A stretch of 64,000 nt of DNA from Hominiventricola aquisgranensis (GTDB taxonomy: Bacteria; Bacillota; Clostridia; Lachnospirales; Lachnospiraceae): the NCBI RefSeq assembly GCF_040096225.1, contig NZ_JBBMFC010000007.1, forward strand, positions 1-64,000, given 5' to 3'. Of this stretch, positions 44,918-54,300 are shown in pieces. A program made the translations under genes and the position numbers. Below the pieces are notes generated by a model that made no database searches, was not told where the DNA came from, and worked only from the letters and a program-made list of their open reading frames with translations. How positions within the stretch are numbered: position 1 is the first letter of the stretch; each line of letters begins with the position of its first letter.

Positions 44918-45778
44918 ATGGCAGTAATTTTACAAAATGATCAGATCTGTCGCTATATCCATACGCCAAGCTCATTTGCCCGTCAGAATCTTCTGTATAT
45001 TCAGGAAACTGGACGGCTCAAGAGCCGGGACCGTCATATCAGCCGTCGGTCCCATCTGGAATCCTATCTTTTCTTTATTGTATTGTCCGGCCGCGGAACA
45101 GTCACTATCGGAAAGAACCTCTGGGAAATCGGTCCTGGCGATCATATCTTTCTGGATTGTCAGGAACCTTATGCTCACGAAAGCAGTGAGGACGATCCCT
45201 GGACTCTCCTGTGGGTGCATTTTTACGGAACTGCAATGTCCGGATATCATGCTTATTTTACCCGTCACCAGAAGGCTTCTGTCTTTCATCCGGACAGCCC
45301 TTCCGATTTTCAGTCCATCCTGGAGCAGATACTGATCCTGGAGAAAAATCGTGCCGGTAACCGAGAGCTGCTGGAAAATGAACTGCTGCACCGTCTGGTC
45401 ACACAGATTCTGACCTGGCAGACTGAAATTCCTGTAAAAAAAGAGGATAATATCACCTCTAAACTTCTGGAGATCCGTGGATTTCTGGATGAGCACTTTA
45501 CTGAAAAAATATCCCTTGATGAACTGGCAAACCTGTTCTATATCAGCAAATACCATATGTCGCGAGAATTCAAAAAAGCCTTCGGAATCACCGTTGGAAG
45601 TTATGTCAATTCCCAACGGATCACAAAAGCCAAAGAACTATTACGTTTCAGTGATCAGCAGATTGAAACGATCGCCCGAGCCTGCGGAATCGAAGACAAC
45701 AGCTATTTCAATAAAGTATTTCAAAAAGCAGAAGGAATCACTGCAAGAGAATATCGCAGAAAATGGAGGGGACAATGA
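44918..45778 (+). CDS. AraC-family transcriptional regulator with cupin sensor
   Basis: A 286-residue regulator. The N-terminal AraC-type cupin (about 25-130; WEIGPGDHIFLDCQEPY) would bind a small, probably sugar-like ligand. The C-terminal double helix-turn-helix contains SLDELANLFYISKYHMSREF and GIEDNSYFNKVFQKAEGITA. ATG 44918 has GGAGG seven bases upstream, better spaced than the ATG at 44912. It overlaps the MATE exporter gene by four bases, so it most likely controls that gene; gmd is also a candidate target. Confidence 0.9.
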   Translation: MAVILQNDQICRYIHTPSSFARQNLLYIQETGRLKSRDRHISRRSHLESYLFFIVLSGRGTVTIGKNLWEIGPGDHIFLDCQEPYAHESSEDDPWTLLWVHFYGTAMSGYHAYFTRHQKASVFHPDSPSDFQSILEQILILEKNRAGNRELLENELLHRLVTQILTWQTEIPVKKEDNITSKLLEIRGFLDEHFTEKISLDELANLFYISKYHMSREFKKAFGITVGSYVNSQRITKAKELLRFSDQQIETIARACGIEDNSYFNKVFQKAEGITAREYRRKWRGQ

Positions 45779-47139
45779 TGTCAAAAGAATCCTATAAAAT
45801 GGATATGTGCAATGGCCCGGTCTTACAAAAGGTCATTGCATTTAGTTTGCCTTTGATGCTGTCAAGCTGTCTGCAGCTTCTGTTCAATGCTGCGGATGTG
45901 ATCGTGGTTGGCCGTTTTGCCGGAAGTACTTCCCTGGCAGCTGTAGGTTCCACTACTGAGCTTTTAAGCCTGCTGACCACATTATTTATCGGATTTTCCA
46001 TCGGAGCCAATGTAAATGTGGCACGAACCCTTGGAAACCAGGACGATCAGGAAACGAAAGACGGCATCCACACAGCCGTCAGTGTCAGTATTTTATCTGG
46101 ATCTGCCATGATTCTATTAGGATTTTTATTTGGTCGGCCAATGCTCCAATGGATGGGGACTCCTGCCGATGTCATTGATAAAGCTTCTCTATATTTAATG
46201 ATCATTTTTATTGGTATGCCTTCCAACATGGCATATAATTTCGGCAGTGCAATCCTGCGTGCCATGGGCGATACCAAGCGGCCGCTTTATTTTCTGTCTG
46301 CTGCAGGAGTGCTAAATGTTGTCCTGAACCTGATCTTTGTGATCGTGCTTCACATGGATGTGGCCGGTGTTGCTCTGGCAACGATCCTGTCCGAGACCTT
46401 AAGTGCCGTTCTGATCCTGAATTGTCTGTGCCGGACAGATGGCCCCTGTCACCTGAACATCCGAAAGCTGTATATTCAGAAAGATCAGTTGATCCGCATG
46501 CTGCGGATCGGGCTGCCAGCCGGAATCCAGAGTGGTATGTTTTCCTTTTCCAATGTGCTGATCCAGTCCTCCATCAACTCCTTTGGTTCAGTAGTCATGG
46601 CCGGCAGCAGTGCTTCTGCCAGTATCGAAAATTTTGTATATATTTCCATGAATGGAGTTCATCAGGCAACGGTCAGCTTCATAAGCCAGAATAACGGTGC
46701 CGGGAAACCTGAGCGGATCAATAAGATCCTTTTCTCCTGCTTAGGACTTGTCACTGTAACCGGTATCCTTATGGGTGGTACTGCCAACCTGTTTTCCAGA
46801 CAGCTTCTATCCATCTACTCCACAGATCCAGCTGTGATCTCTGCCGGACAGATCCGAATGTTCTGGATCGCCATGCCGTATTTTCTATGCGGTATCATGG
46901 AAGTGGTCATGGGTGTTATGCGCGGCCTTGGATACGCGATCACACCCATGCTGGTGGCTGTCTCCGGTGCCTGTCTGTACCGGATCATCTGGCTTGCCAC
47001 CATATTTACCTGGTTCCCGACCCAGCAGGTATTGTACCTTTGCTATGCCACCTCTTGGATCCTGACCACATTGATCCACACAATTACATATCTTTACGCA
47101 AGAAAACATCATCCGCTGTTCACAAGCAAAAACGAATGA
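45775..47139 (+). CDS. MATE-family efflux transporter
   Basis: A 454-residue antiporter with twelve predicted helices, exporting drugs or metabolites by a Na+ or H+ gradient. Family features are the VIVGRFAGSTSLAAVGSTTEL helix 1-2 region and the symmetric repeat near FGSVVMAGSSASASIENF. ATG 45775 overlaps the regulator stop (ATGA) and has GGAGGGG upstream. Substrate unknown. Confidence 0.92.
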   Translation: MMSKESYKMDMCNGPVLQKVIAFSLPLMLSSCLQLLFNAADVIVVGRFAGSTSLAAVGSTTELLSLLTTLFIGFSIGANVNVARTLGNQDDQETKDGIHTAVSVSILSGSAMILLGFLFGRPMLQWMGTPADVIDKASLYLMIIFIGMPSNMAYNFGSAILRAMGDTKRPLYFLSAAGVLNVVLNLIFVIVLHMDVAGVALATILSETLSAVLILNCLCRTDGPCHLNIRKLYIQKDQLIRMLRIGLPAGIQSGMFSFSNVLIQSSINSFGSVVMAGSSASASIENFVYISMNGVHQATVSFISQNNGAGKPERINKILFSCLGLVTVTGILMGGTANLFSRQLLSIYSTDPAVISAGQIRMFWIAMPYFLCGIMEVVMGVMRGLGYAITPMLVAVSGACLYRIIWLATIFTWFPTQQVLYLCYATSWILTTLIHTITYLYARKHHPLFTSKNE

Positions 47140-47151
47140 TGTTCCCTGATC

Positions 47152-49053
47152 TTAACGGCGGCAGGTAAAATAAATGATCTGCCGCTGTTTTCCTATTTGA
47201 TTCAATAATTCCAGTGTCCGCGCCCGCTTCTCTTCATCCAGATTCACAAAGGGATCATCCAGGACCGCCACCGATGATTCTCCTTCGCACAACGCATCCA
47301 TCAGTGCAAACCGTTGCGCCAGCCGAAACAGGTCCTGCCAGCCAGTGCTGAAATATTCCGGATCACGCAGGAGTCCCTGCTGACGGATCCGAAGCTTCAG
47401 ATTCACATCCATCTCAATACTGTCCTTCCATGCCGGTTCCAGAACAGCAAGATACTCCGCTGTTTTTTCCTTCAGTGTGGTCAGATATCTTCCCAGGAAT
47501 CGATCTCTGGCTGTCTTCAGAAGTTCCAGCGTTCGGGATAACAGTTCATATTTTCGCTCCAGCTCCTGAATCTGCTCTGATAAATCCGTCAGTTTTTCTT
47601 CCAGTTCCAGACGAACCTCCGTCTGTCCCACATGTTTTTCCTGCTGTTCATAGGAATCCAGTTCCTGCTGACACTTCCGTACCTCTTTTCGATGATTCTC
47701 ACAGCTCTGACGTAGATTCTGAAACTCCCTGCTCCGCTCCCGTTCCTGCTGCCAGCACTGCTCCAGCATCTCTCCGTCTGGAAGCTGCTCCATGACATAG
47801 CCCGTTGCTTTCCGAAGCTTTTGCAGAATCGGATCCTGCTCCTGTTCTTTTCTCTCTGCTTCTGCCTCATCCCACTGCTTTTTCAACTGCTTGCTCTGCT
47901 TCTGATACTGCTGCAGTTCTGCCAGACGTTGGTTGTAGATCTCTTTTGCAAGATGACAGGAACGCTGATTTCTGGATAACTGGAGAAATGAGGTGATTGT
48001 CAAGACAAGACCGAGCAGTATCAAAATGCCAAGCAGTGCTGTCATGAATATGTTGTCTGAAAAGCAACATACCATCAACACAATACCCGTCAACATCACG
48101 ATCAGACCAGTCACACCTGTCAGCATCCATTTTCTGTCGCTGTATTTCTGCTCCTGTGCACACTCACGAACCTCTTCCAATTCCGCTTTTCGTCTCTCTT
48201 CCTGCTTCTGGGCTTGCATATATTGCTGCTTCGCTGTCTGCTCCCGTTCCTGGGCAGCCTGAAACCGGAAAATCTGCTCTCGCAGCCGATCAAGCTCCTG
48301 CTCTTTCATTGGAAGCTCCTCATATCCCGCCAGGCGCACGTTAGCTTCCTGAAGCTTCTCCTCCTGCTCCTTCAATCTCTTCTCCAACAGTTCCTGCTGC
48401 GCCTTCCAGAGCTTTTCCTGCTGAATCTCATAAGCCTCCATCTGTTCTCTGACCTGCCTTCGTTCCTCCTGAAGCTTTGCAATCTCCCCTCGATTGCCCG
48501 TCTTCTTCAGAAACTTCATGCGCTCTTCCAGAGACGCTGCTGCCCGCTCATAATTTTCAATATCGCCTGCATCCTCTTCTGCATGACTGAGCCTTGCATG
48601 CAGACTGTCATTTACCAGCACTTCCAGCTTCCGCTGTCCAAGATAGCAGCTCCGTTCCCATGCTCCACGGTCAATATGAAATAATTCTTCTCCCAGCCGC
48701 TCCGAATAATCAGTGCTCAGAAGTCCAGTGCTCAGATCATACAGTGCAAAGGTATCATCCTTTTCTTTGCTGCCAAAGGTACGCTCTGCACGATAAGTCT
48801 TTCCACCAGCTGTAAATTCCATACTTCCACCATAAGCTCCACCCTGCCAGGGCTGATAATGGCGTCTCTCATTTTCCAGAAGAGAACGTCTGGTGGTTGC
48901 TTCCATGCCATACAGCATCGCTTTGATAAATGCCGCCATGGTGGATTTCCCCCAGCCATTTTCGCCGGTGATCGTCTGAAACCCTTCAGAAAAATCCAGT
49001 TCCATATCATGCAGTTTTCCAAAATCCACAATCTGTATCCGTCTGATCTGCAT
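47152..49053 (-). CDS. SbcC/YhaN-like coiled-coil ATPase
   Basis: A 633-residue ABC-type DNA-repair ATPase. Walker A is GENGWGKSTMAAF near the N-terminus; Walker B VAVLDDPFVNLDEEKR lies near the C-terminus. Long Gln/Glu/Lys-rich coiled coils fill the middle. Two hydrophobic helices interrupt them (about 315-365), as in Bacillus YhaN, so the protein is probably membrane-attached. It follows the SbcD-like nuclease by one base and should form a complex with it. It is convergent with the MATE gene. Confidence 0.85.
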   Translation of the reverse strand: MQIRRIQIVDFGKLHDMELDFSEGFQTITGENGWGKSTMAAFIKAMLYGMEATTRRSLLENERRHYQPWQGGAYGGSMEFTAGGKTYRAERTFGSKEKDDTFALYDLSTGLLSTDYSERLGEELFHIDRGAWERSCYLGQRKLEVLVNDSLHARLSHAEEDAGDIENYERAAASLEERMKFLKKTGNRGEIAKLQEERRQVREQMEAYEIQQEKLWKAQQELLEKRLKEQEEKLQEANVRLAGYEELPMKEQELDRLREQIFRFQAAQEREQTAKQQYMQAQKQEERRKAELEEVRECAQEQKYSDRKWMLTGVTGLIVMLTGIVLMVCCFSDNIFMTALLGILILLGLVLTITSFLQLSRNQRSCHLAKEIYNQRLAELQQYQKQSKQLKKQWDEAEAERKEQEQDPILQKLRKATGYVMEQLPDGEMLEQCWQQERERSREFQNLRQSCENHRKEVRKCQQELDSYEQQEKHVGQTEVRLELEEKLTDLSEQIQELERKYELLSRTLELLKTARDRFLGRYLTTLKEKTAEYLAVLEPAWKDSIEMDVNLKLRIRQQGLLRDPEYFSTGWQDLFRLAQRFALMDALCEGESSVAVLDDPFVNLDEEKRARTLELLNQIGKQRQIIYFTCRR

Positions 49054-49054
49054 G

Positions 49055-50128
49055 CTATGCCTCTCCCTTCAGCGCCTGTATCCCAAGCTTCAATATCTCG
49101 CTTTGATCTTCCTCTGAAAGATCTGTCTCCTGAACTAACCTCACAAACTCACCCTTCAAAGACCGGTCATACTGATAATCCTCTGCTCGCACTGCGACCT
49201 TTGTCTGATCCTTGATCTTCAGAAAATAATAATCGGACTCCAGCTTCCGCTTCATCCACAGCAGATCAAGATCACACTCCGGACTTACCTGCCCCTTCAG
49301 AACTATTTTTATCAGATCCTGCGACGGAATCTCTGTTAACTGCCCTTGTATCTGAGCCATGATCTCCTGCTCTGTATATGTCTCTGTGACTTCAATCACC
49401 ACCTCACGCAGCGTCCGCTTGGCCACCAGCACAAATGTGGGCACCAGATGCTGAGCCACCGTCTCCAGCATCACATAACCCTTCGTTCCGCACTCGTCAA
49501 ACCCTCTGCCTTCCAGACATCCGCTGTAACACCAGATTCCCTGTTCATCCAGCTTTTCCTGTCGGAAAGAATGCACATGCCCAAGTGCCAGATAATCAAT
49601 GCCCCGTCCACGCAGATCCCGAAGTGCGATTCCTTCTTCTCCCTGACCATATTCACTGACCATTCCATGAAGCATTACGACATGTAGTTTGCCCGGATAA
49701 TCAGAAAGCTCCTCCTGCAGCTGATCAGCCCATGTCGGATCCCATTCTCCTGATAATTCCATTCCGGTAATGGTAATGTCCCCTTGCTCATAAGTAGTCC
49801 ATCCGTCATTAAATGTGCGGAGATTTTGTATCCTTTCTGTGGATGTCCGCTCCATCCGATCATGATTTCCTCGCAAATAATAAAACATGATCTCCGGGTG
49901 TGCCTCGATCGTATTTCTCACCACACTCTTTGTCCGGACAGACACCTGTTCCGTATCAAACAGATCTCCGCAAAGCAACATAGCTTCCACGCCTTCGCTG
50001 GAAGCACGTTCCACCATATTCACAAATGTATGCAGCAGTTCCATACGCCTCTCCTGCGCCTTCGCAGGCGGCAGTCCAGATTCCATTCTGGAACCCAGAT
50101 GCAGATCCGCACAATGTATCAGTTTCAA
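49055..50128 (-). CDS. SbcD/YhaO-like DNA repair metallophosphoesterase
   Basis: A calcineurin-type nuclease of about 357 residues. Metal motifs are CADLHLGSRM, LLCGDLFDT, YYLRGNHDR, VVMLHGM and LGHVHSF. The start is TTG at 50128, which overlaps the phosphatase stop (TTGA) and has AAGGAGG upstream; a longer frame lies inside the phosphatase gene. With the ATPase downstream it should process DNA ends or hairpins. Confidence 0.87.
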   Translation of the reverse strand: MKLIHCADLHLGSRMESGLPPAKAQERRMELLHTFVNMVERASSEGVEAMLLCGDLFDTEQVSVRTKSVVRNTIEAHPEIMFYYLRGNHDRMERTSTERIQNLRTFNDGWTTYEQGDITITGMELSGEWDPTWADQLQEELSDYPGKLHVVMLHGMVSEYGQGEEGIALRDLRGRGIDYLALGHVHSFRQEKLDEQGIWCYSGCLEGRGFDECGTKGYVMLETVAQHLVPTFVLVAKRTLREVVIEVTETYTEQEIMAQIQGQLTEIPSQDLIKIVLKGQVSPECDLDLLWMKRKLESDYYFLKIKDQTKVAVRAEDYQYDRSLKGEFVRLVQETDLSEEDQSEILKLGIQALKGEA

Positions 50129-50589
50129 TCCATGTCCTCCTTCAGGATATGTGCAAGCAGCCCTTCGCAACCCTCTGACACATCCCGATATGTCTCATCA
50201 AAATTACCGGTATACCACGGATCCGCAATATCTCCACCCCGGTTCGTATACTCCAGCAGCTTATGGATCTTATGATCTGGATCCGCTCCAACAATCCGGT
50301 TCATATTGCGAATATTCCAGGTATCCATGCCGATCAGATAATCATATTCCTCATAATCTCCACGTGTCATCTGTCGTGCCCGATGGTCTCCGCATGGGAT
50401 TCCCACCTCACGCAACTTCGCACGGGTTCCATGATGCACCCCATTTCCGATCTCCTCTCTGCTGGTGGCAGCAGAATCAATGTAAAAACAGTCGGATAAG
50501 CCCCGCTTGTCCACTAAATATTGCATGACATATTGAGCCATGGTGCTGCGGCAGATGTTGCCGTGGCAGATGAAAAGTACTTTTATCAT
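50125..50589 (-). CDS. Low-molecular-weight protein-tyrosine phosphatase
   Basis: A 154-residue phosphatase. The P-loop is CHGNICRS (CX5R) at residues 8-15 and the acid aspartate is in DPWY. ATG 50589 is chosen because GAGG lies upstream. It is the first gene of a three-gene operon with the nuclease and ATPase. The first eight or so codons lie in a 30-bp repeat whose other copy (56934-56963) encodes the same residues with different codons. An integrative element has therefore replaced or rebuilt the 5' end. Its role in the operon is unknown. Confidence 0.9.
   Translation of the reverse strand: MIKVLFICHGNICRSTMAQYVMQYLVDKRGLSDCFYIDSAATSREEIGNGVHHGTRAKLREVGIPCGDHRARQMTRGDYEEYDYLIGMDTWNIRNMNRIVGADPDHKIHKLLEYTNRGGDIADPWYTGNFDETYRDVSEGCEGLLAHILKEDMD
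50559..50588. repeat. attL: Attachment site, left copy (in phosphatase gene)
   Basis: The 30 bases starting TGCCGTGGCAGAT match 56934-56963 at 27 positions, with an exact 13-bp block at the start and an exact 11-bp block at the end. Read on the minus strand both encode IKVLFICHG, the start of the phosphatase. Crossover inside the 13-bp block would regenerate the gene. Confidence 0.8.
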
Positions 50590-50703
50590 TGTTGCATAAC
50601 CTCGCATTTCTTAGTTTTTCTTGGTTTTTCGGGCTTTGTAAGCCTTTGTAAATTTTTGCTTTCCGGCATAATCTGGTTTATTTTCGCATAATATCGTCAG
50701 CAA

Positions 50704-50744
50704 AAGGTGTAAAATAAGGTGTATGTTTTTCTATTTTACACCTT
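50704..50744. repeat. Arm-site-like repeats / hairpin at int end of element 1
   Basis: AAGGTGTA occurs twice directly (50704-50711 and 50716-50723) and once inverted (TACACCTT, 50737-50744). The outer copies extend to a 12-bp inverted repeat. It could be both the int terminator and the integrase arm-binding sites; two similar direct copies lie at the other element end (56850-56869). Confidence 0.55.
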
Positions 50745-50768
50745 GCTATTTTTAATTAAAAATCGTAA

Positions 50769-51968
50769 TTACACAACCTGAATCCGGGCAATTTCTTCCC
50801 TGGCATCCTCAAGATTTACATGCGTATATGTATTCAACGTTACGCTGATCTCTGAGTGGCCCATCAAATATTGCAATGCTTTTGGATTCATTCCGGATTT
50901 TGCCATATTTGAGCAATAGGTGTGCCGGCATACATGCGGGGTAATGACAGGCATTTGTACTTTGTAAGTATTATTATACTTCTGAATGATGTGTTGGAAA
51001 TAATGCTCCCAGTGCAGGGAATAACAGATACTTTCATTTTTATCAAAGTATAAAAAACCACTTTTTCCATCTACCATAGGTTCTGCTTTTGGCGGGTTTC
51101 GTTTTTCTATTATTTTCCGAAAGCATTCCTCTACATCTGCAGTCATAGGTATCTTTCTCGTTCCGCTGGTTGTTTTAGTCTCTTGAATATAATATCCAAT
51201 TTTTGATTTTTTCTGCAATTGATGATCAATGTTGATCGTATGCTCCTTGAAATCAATATCAGAAATCGTCAAACCACAAAATTCCGAGATGCGAAGGCCT
51301 GTTTTAAATAAAATGTAGATTCCTTCATAATACCTGCAAAAATGAGGATCCTCTTTCACAAATCGTAGAAACTTACGTTCCTCCGCTCTGCTGATTGCTT
51401 CTCTTGTCACACTGTCATTCACAACCACTTCCATTAGCTGAAACTGAAATGGATTTTTCCTGATCAGGTCATCATCCACTGCCAACTGAAATGCCGGACG
51501 AAGAACTCCTCGGATTGAATGTATGGAACTATAACTTTTCTTTTCTACCTGCTGAAGATGTATCAGCCAACATTTTGCATCCGAAATCCGAACCGTATCA
51601 ATCCTTCTTTTTCCAAATGGATCTTTCTTCAATAAATTGATAACTGTTCCGTATCCTGCAACTGTAGTAGGTCTGACACCGGTTTTTGTTGATGTATATT
51701 TTTCAACCAGTTCCAGCACTGTCATGTTTCCGCCATTTGTTGCAATCTGCTCGAAATGGTCCGCCTGGATTTTCTTCTCCATCTCCCGAAGCGACAAAGT
51801 ACGGCGCTTTCCTTTCGGAGTTGCATCGTTATGGTCTAAGCGCCAGCTATATACGCAGCGCTCCTTTCCCATCTCATCGACATACTTAAATCGATATCTG
51901 CCATTAGATAACTGTATTTCTCCATTGTGTAATATACGTCCTCTATGATCTCTCCTTTTTTCACTCAT
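50769..51968 (-). CDS. int: Tyrosine recombinase/integrase (Tn916-Int-like)
   Basis: Site-specific recombinase of 399 residues that inserts and excises element 1. It has an N-terminal arm-binding domain (1-60), a core-binding SAM-like domain (about 70-165) and the catalytic domain. Catalytic residues are the arginine in KTGLRISEF, HVCRHTYC and the nucleophile tyrosine in TLNTYTHV. It lies next to the left attachment repeat and downstream of xis. A second, broken integrase with a very similar C-terminus is at 58177. Confidence 0.94.
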   Translation of the reverse strand: MSEKRRDHRGRILHNGEIQLSNGRYRFKYVDEMGKERCVYSWRLDHNDATPKGKRRTLSLREMEKKIQADHFEQIATNGGNMTVLELVEKYTSTKTGVRPTTVAGYGTVINLLKKDPFGKRRIDTVRISDAKCWLIHLQQVEKKSYSSIHSIRGVLRPAFQLAVDDDLIRKNPFQFQLMEVVVNDSVTREAISRAEERKFLRFVKEDPHFCRYYEGIYILFKTGLRISEFCGLTISDIDFKEHTINIDHQLQKKSKIGYYIQETKTTSGTRKIPMTADVEECFRKIIEKRNPPKAEPMVDGKSGFLYFDKNESICYSLHWEHYFQHIIQKYNNTYKVQMPVITPHVCRHTYCSNMAKSGMNPKALQYLMGHSEISVTLNTYTHVNLEDAREEIARIQVV

Positions 51969-52028
51969 AATCTTTTAGTCTCCTTCATCAAATGTTCATT
52001 TAACTTGGAAGACCGTCTCGGTTTATTC

Positions 52029-52037
52029 ATTATATCA
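52029..52037 (-). promoter_or_regulatory. Extended -10 promoter for int
   Basis: The minus strand carries TGATATAAT, an extended -10, about 60 bp before the integrase start and after xis. The region 51985-52073 also has AAATGTTCATTT and its inverse AAATGAACAT, a possible operator. Confidence 0.45.
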
Positions 52038-52103
52038 CAAGACCTTCTCTTCGCTAAGATAAAATGAACATTATTTTCATTACTATTTTTTCTATTCTGT
52101 TAC

Positions 52104-52313
52104 TTAAACTGTGCTGGCTGTATCCAGATAATCTTCAAACAATTTCCTTTTGAATCGGATATGCGAACCAACTTCCAGAATAAAATCTGCTCCTTCATTT
52201 TCACCTGCGATCTGTCTTAATCTCTTTTCGCCAATTCCGTAATATTCAGCTGCTTCGGAAACATTTAAAGAATATTTCTTCCAAACAGGTATTGTTTTTT
52301 CTGTATGATTCAT
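52104..52313 (-). CDS. xis: Excisionase, Tn916 Xis-like
   Basis: A 69-residue DNA-binding protein of the helix-turn-helix excisionase family. VPVWKKY-like N-terminus (TIPVWKKYSLNVSEAAEYY) and IGEKRLRQIAGEN match the winged-helix layout that bends DNA for excision. ATG 52313 overlaps the loader stop (ATGA) and has GGAGG seven bases upstream; the longer frame is a shadow. Confidence 0.85.
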   Translation of the reverse strand: MNHTEKTIPVWKKYSLNVSEAAEYYGIGEKRLRQIAGENEGADFILEVGSHIRFKRKLFEDYLDTASTV

Positions 52314-53122
52314 TCGCATTCCTCCCCTCTGTTTGTATTCAACAGAGTTTTCGCTTTCTCCATTTTCATACTTGCGATCGCTTCTCGTTTGCTTGTGCCT
52401 CCAACATACATAGGCGTACACATTTCTAAAATACGGTCATAGATACGCCTTTTATCCAACATGGTCTCGCTTTTTATTTCTTTCAGTGGAAGATTCGTTG
52501 TAATGATCAAAGGTCGTCCTGAACGGATCCTGCGGTCTATGACACTAAAAATAATTCCTAACGCATATTCTGAATTTCGTTCTACTCCAAGATCATCAAT
52601 AATTAGAAGCTGATAAGAAGCCAATGCATTGATATATTCCGTTTTGTCTGCCAGTGGAAATATATCATCAATAATGGTATTGAAATTTGTCATTTTTACC
52701 GTTACTTCCTGTTTAAGAAGTTCATTGGCAATACACCCAGCAATAAAACTTTTCCCAGTTCCAACCGGTCCCCAGAACAAACAGCCTATATGATTTCTTT
52801 TCATTTTCTCCCAGTTATCAACATAATTTTTTGCCGTATGCATTACAGCATCTGACATATCTGCATTTTCAAATGTCCACTCTTCCATTCTGCTCTCGTC
52901 AAAACAGATGCTCGTATTTCTGTTGACTAATTCCCGGTGCTCTTTGTCTTTAAAATATTTTTGTTCCTCTTCATATGCTTTTCTGTCACAGGCACATTGC
53001 CTGGAATGTTTCTTCATTCCCATAAAACCTCCCTCAGGAAAAAATGCTTCTTTCGCTTCCCCACAGACTTTGCAGTATTGCAAACCATCACTGCCTACAC
53101 ATACGGTATCTTCTTCTCTCAT
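52310..53122 (-). CDS. DnaC/IstB-like AAA+ helicase loader
   Basis: A 270-residue ATP-binding protein. An N-terminal cysteine cluster (YCKVCGEA, RQCACDR) may bind zinc. The ATPase has Walker A GPVGTGKSF and Walker B LLIIDDLGVER. In integrative elements such proteins load the host replicative helicase after the initiator opens the origin. It overlaps repA by one base (TGATG) and xis by four. Confidence 0.88.
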   Translation of the reverse strand: MREEDTVCVGSDGLQYCKVCGEAKEAFFPEGGFMGMKKHSRQCACDRKAYEEEQKYFKDKEHRELVNRNTSICFDESRMEEWTFENADMSDAVMHTAKNYVDNWEKMKRNHIGCLFWGPVGTGKSFIAGCIANELLKQEVTVKMTNFNTIIDDIFPLADKTEYINALASYQLLIIDDLGVERNSEYALGIIFSVIDRRIRSGRPLIITTNLPLKEIKSETMLDKRRIYDRILEMCTPMYVGGTSKREAIASMKMEKAKTLLNTNRGEECE

Positions 53123-53649
53123 CACAAACTCTCTCCTTCCCCATAGCAATAATTTACTTCATGATATTTATTACTTTTATATTTCTCAGTTACTTTACTA
53201 GGTGCCACATTTCCGACTCCTGCACAGCCATTTTTACGACCAGATGATGGGGGCTTTTCCGACTCTATTACAGCCATCTTTTCAACCGCTTTATTGTCAA
53301 TCGGCTGTAAAACTATCTCATCAGATGGAATTTTTACATATAAATGATTGGGTTTTGAAAAACCACCGGATCTGCGAACCAATAGTCCCACATCATCTAA
53401 TTCCTTCAACGCTGTTTTTACAGAAGATTTGCATTTGTCGATTTGAACAGACAATTCTTCTATTGGAAATATCAGATAAACATTTCCATACTTATCTATC
53501 CAGCTATTCTTTCTCGATATCCGTGCCCGGTCATACAAAATCATATAAAGAAATTTTGCAGTTTGAGAAATGCGCAGCTTCAGCAAAAACTTCGGAAACT
53601 GGAAGTACTGAAGCATCTGCTCTGACTCCTTCATGTATTCATATTTCAT
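53122..53649 (-). CDS. RepA_N-type replication initiator
   Basis: A 175-residue protein with the RepA_N winged-helix domain: YFQFPKFLL, LYDRARISRKNSWID, YLIFPIEEL and KALKEL-like TALKELDDVGLLVRR, followed by NHLYVKIP. The C-terminal part is short and variable. It is the first gene of the repA-dnaC-xis(-int) run, suggesting the element replicates as a circle after excision. Confidence 0.85.
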   Translation of the reverse strand: MKYEYMKESEQMLQYFQFPKFLLKLRISQTAKFLYMILYDRARISRKNSWIDKYGNVYLIFPIEELSVQIDKCKSSVKTALKELDDVGLLVRRSGGFSKPNHLYVKIPSDEIVLQPIDNKAVEKMAVIESEKPPSSGRKNGCAGVGNVAPSKVTEKYKSNKYHEVNYCYGEGESL

Positions 53650-53759
53650 TCTTTTCTCGCCTCGTTTCTGTTTCTAACTGTTGTAAAAATCATTTTTATG
53701 CCGGCTCAAAAATGTCCTTACACATATTCAAAAGATGAAGAGCATAAATACAGGTTCTT

Positions 53760-53863
53760 GATAAAATTTTTTTATTTTTTCCTGTCTAAAATACCCTTTC
53801 ATAAAACGAAACGCTGAGAGGCATTTTTACAGCCCCCTGATGAAATTTTTTTAATTTTTTCGG
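53760..53863. repeat. AT-rich direct repeats upstream of repA, possible origin
   Basis: Two 23-25 bp copies of a GATRAAATTTTTTTA-like sequence followed by TTTTTTC (53760-53782 and 53839-53863) lie 79 bp apart in the noncoding gap between repA and the mcrB fragment. AT-rich DNA next to an initiator gene may be a melting region, but this is inference. The remainder of 53650-53871 shows nothing further. Confidence 0.35.
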
Positions 53864-53871
53864 TTAATTGA

Positions 53872-54300
53872 ATATTTGAAAACAAAAAACACTCACCTAT
53901 TCCAGGTGAATACATTATTGGTATGATGAATACTGCTGATCGTAGTCTTGCTATGTTAGATTATGCTTTAAGACGACGTTTTTCATTTTTTACTATGAAA
54001 CCGGGATTTAATACGCCTGGTTTTCAAGCTTACCAAGACTCTCTAAAAAGTGATGCCTTTAACAAATTAATTGCTTGTGTGAAACAGCTCAATTCCAAGA
54101 TAGCAGAAGATATATCACTAGGTGAAGGATTCTGTATTGGTCACAGTTATTTTTGTGGTTTAACACCAGAGACAACCAACGCACAAACTTTGTCATCCAT
54201 TGTAGAATACGAATTGATTCCACTTTTAAAAGAATATTGGTTTGATGAGCCCGCAAAAATCGTAGATTGGTCTGATCGTCTAAGGAGTGCTGTTAAATGA
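53872..54300 (+). pseudogene. mcrB: mcrB C-terminal fragment
   Basis: In-frame coding from 53872 gives the last 140 or so residues of the McrB AAA+ GTPase: YIIGMMNTADRSLAMLDYALRRRFSFF is the sensor/arginine-finger region. The Walker A and B motifs and the N-terminal DNA-reading domain are missing, and an in-frame stop at 53869 closes the frame upstream. The only ATG (53923) has no ribosome site. It overlaps mcrC by four bases as in an intact mcrBC operon, so the deletion is at the 5' side. Confidence 0.85.

Noticed and set aside
50608..50760. tRNA gene as integration target at the left end of element 1
   Set aside because: No cloverleaf or T-loop sequence is present; the duplicated sequence is protein-coding.
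53690..53870. CRISPR array
   Set aside because: Only two imperfect AT-rich repeats with one spacer-like interval and no cas genes anywhere in the window.
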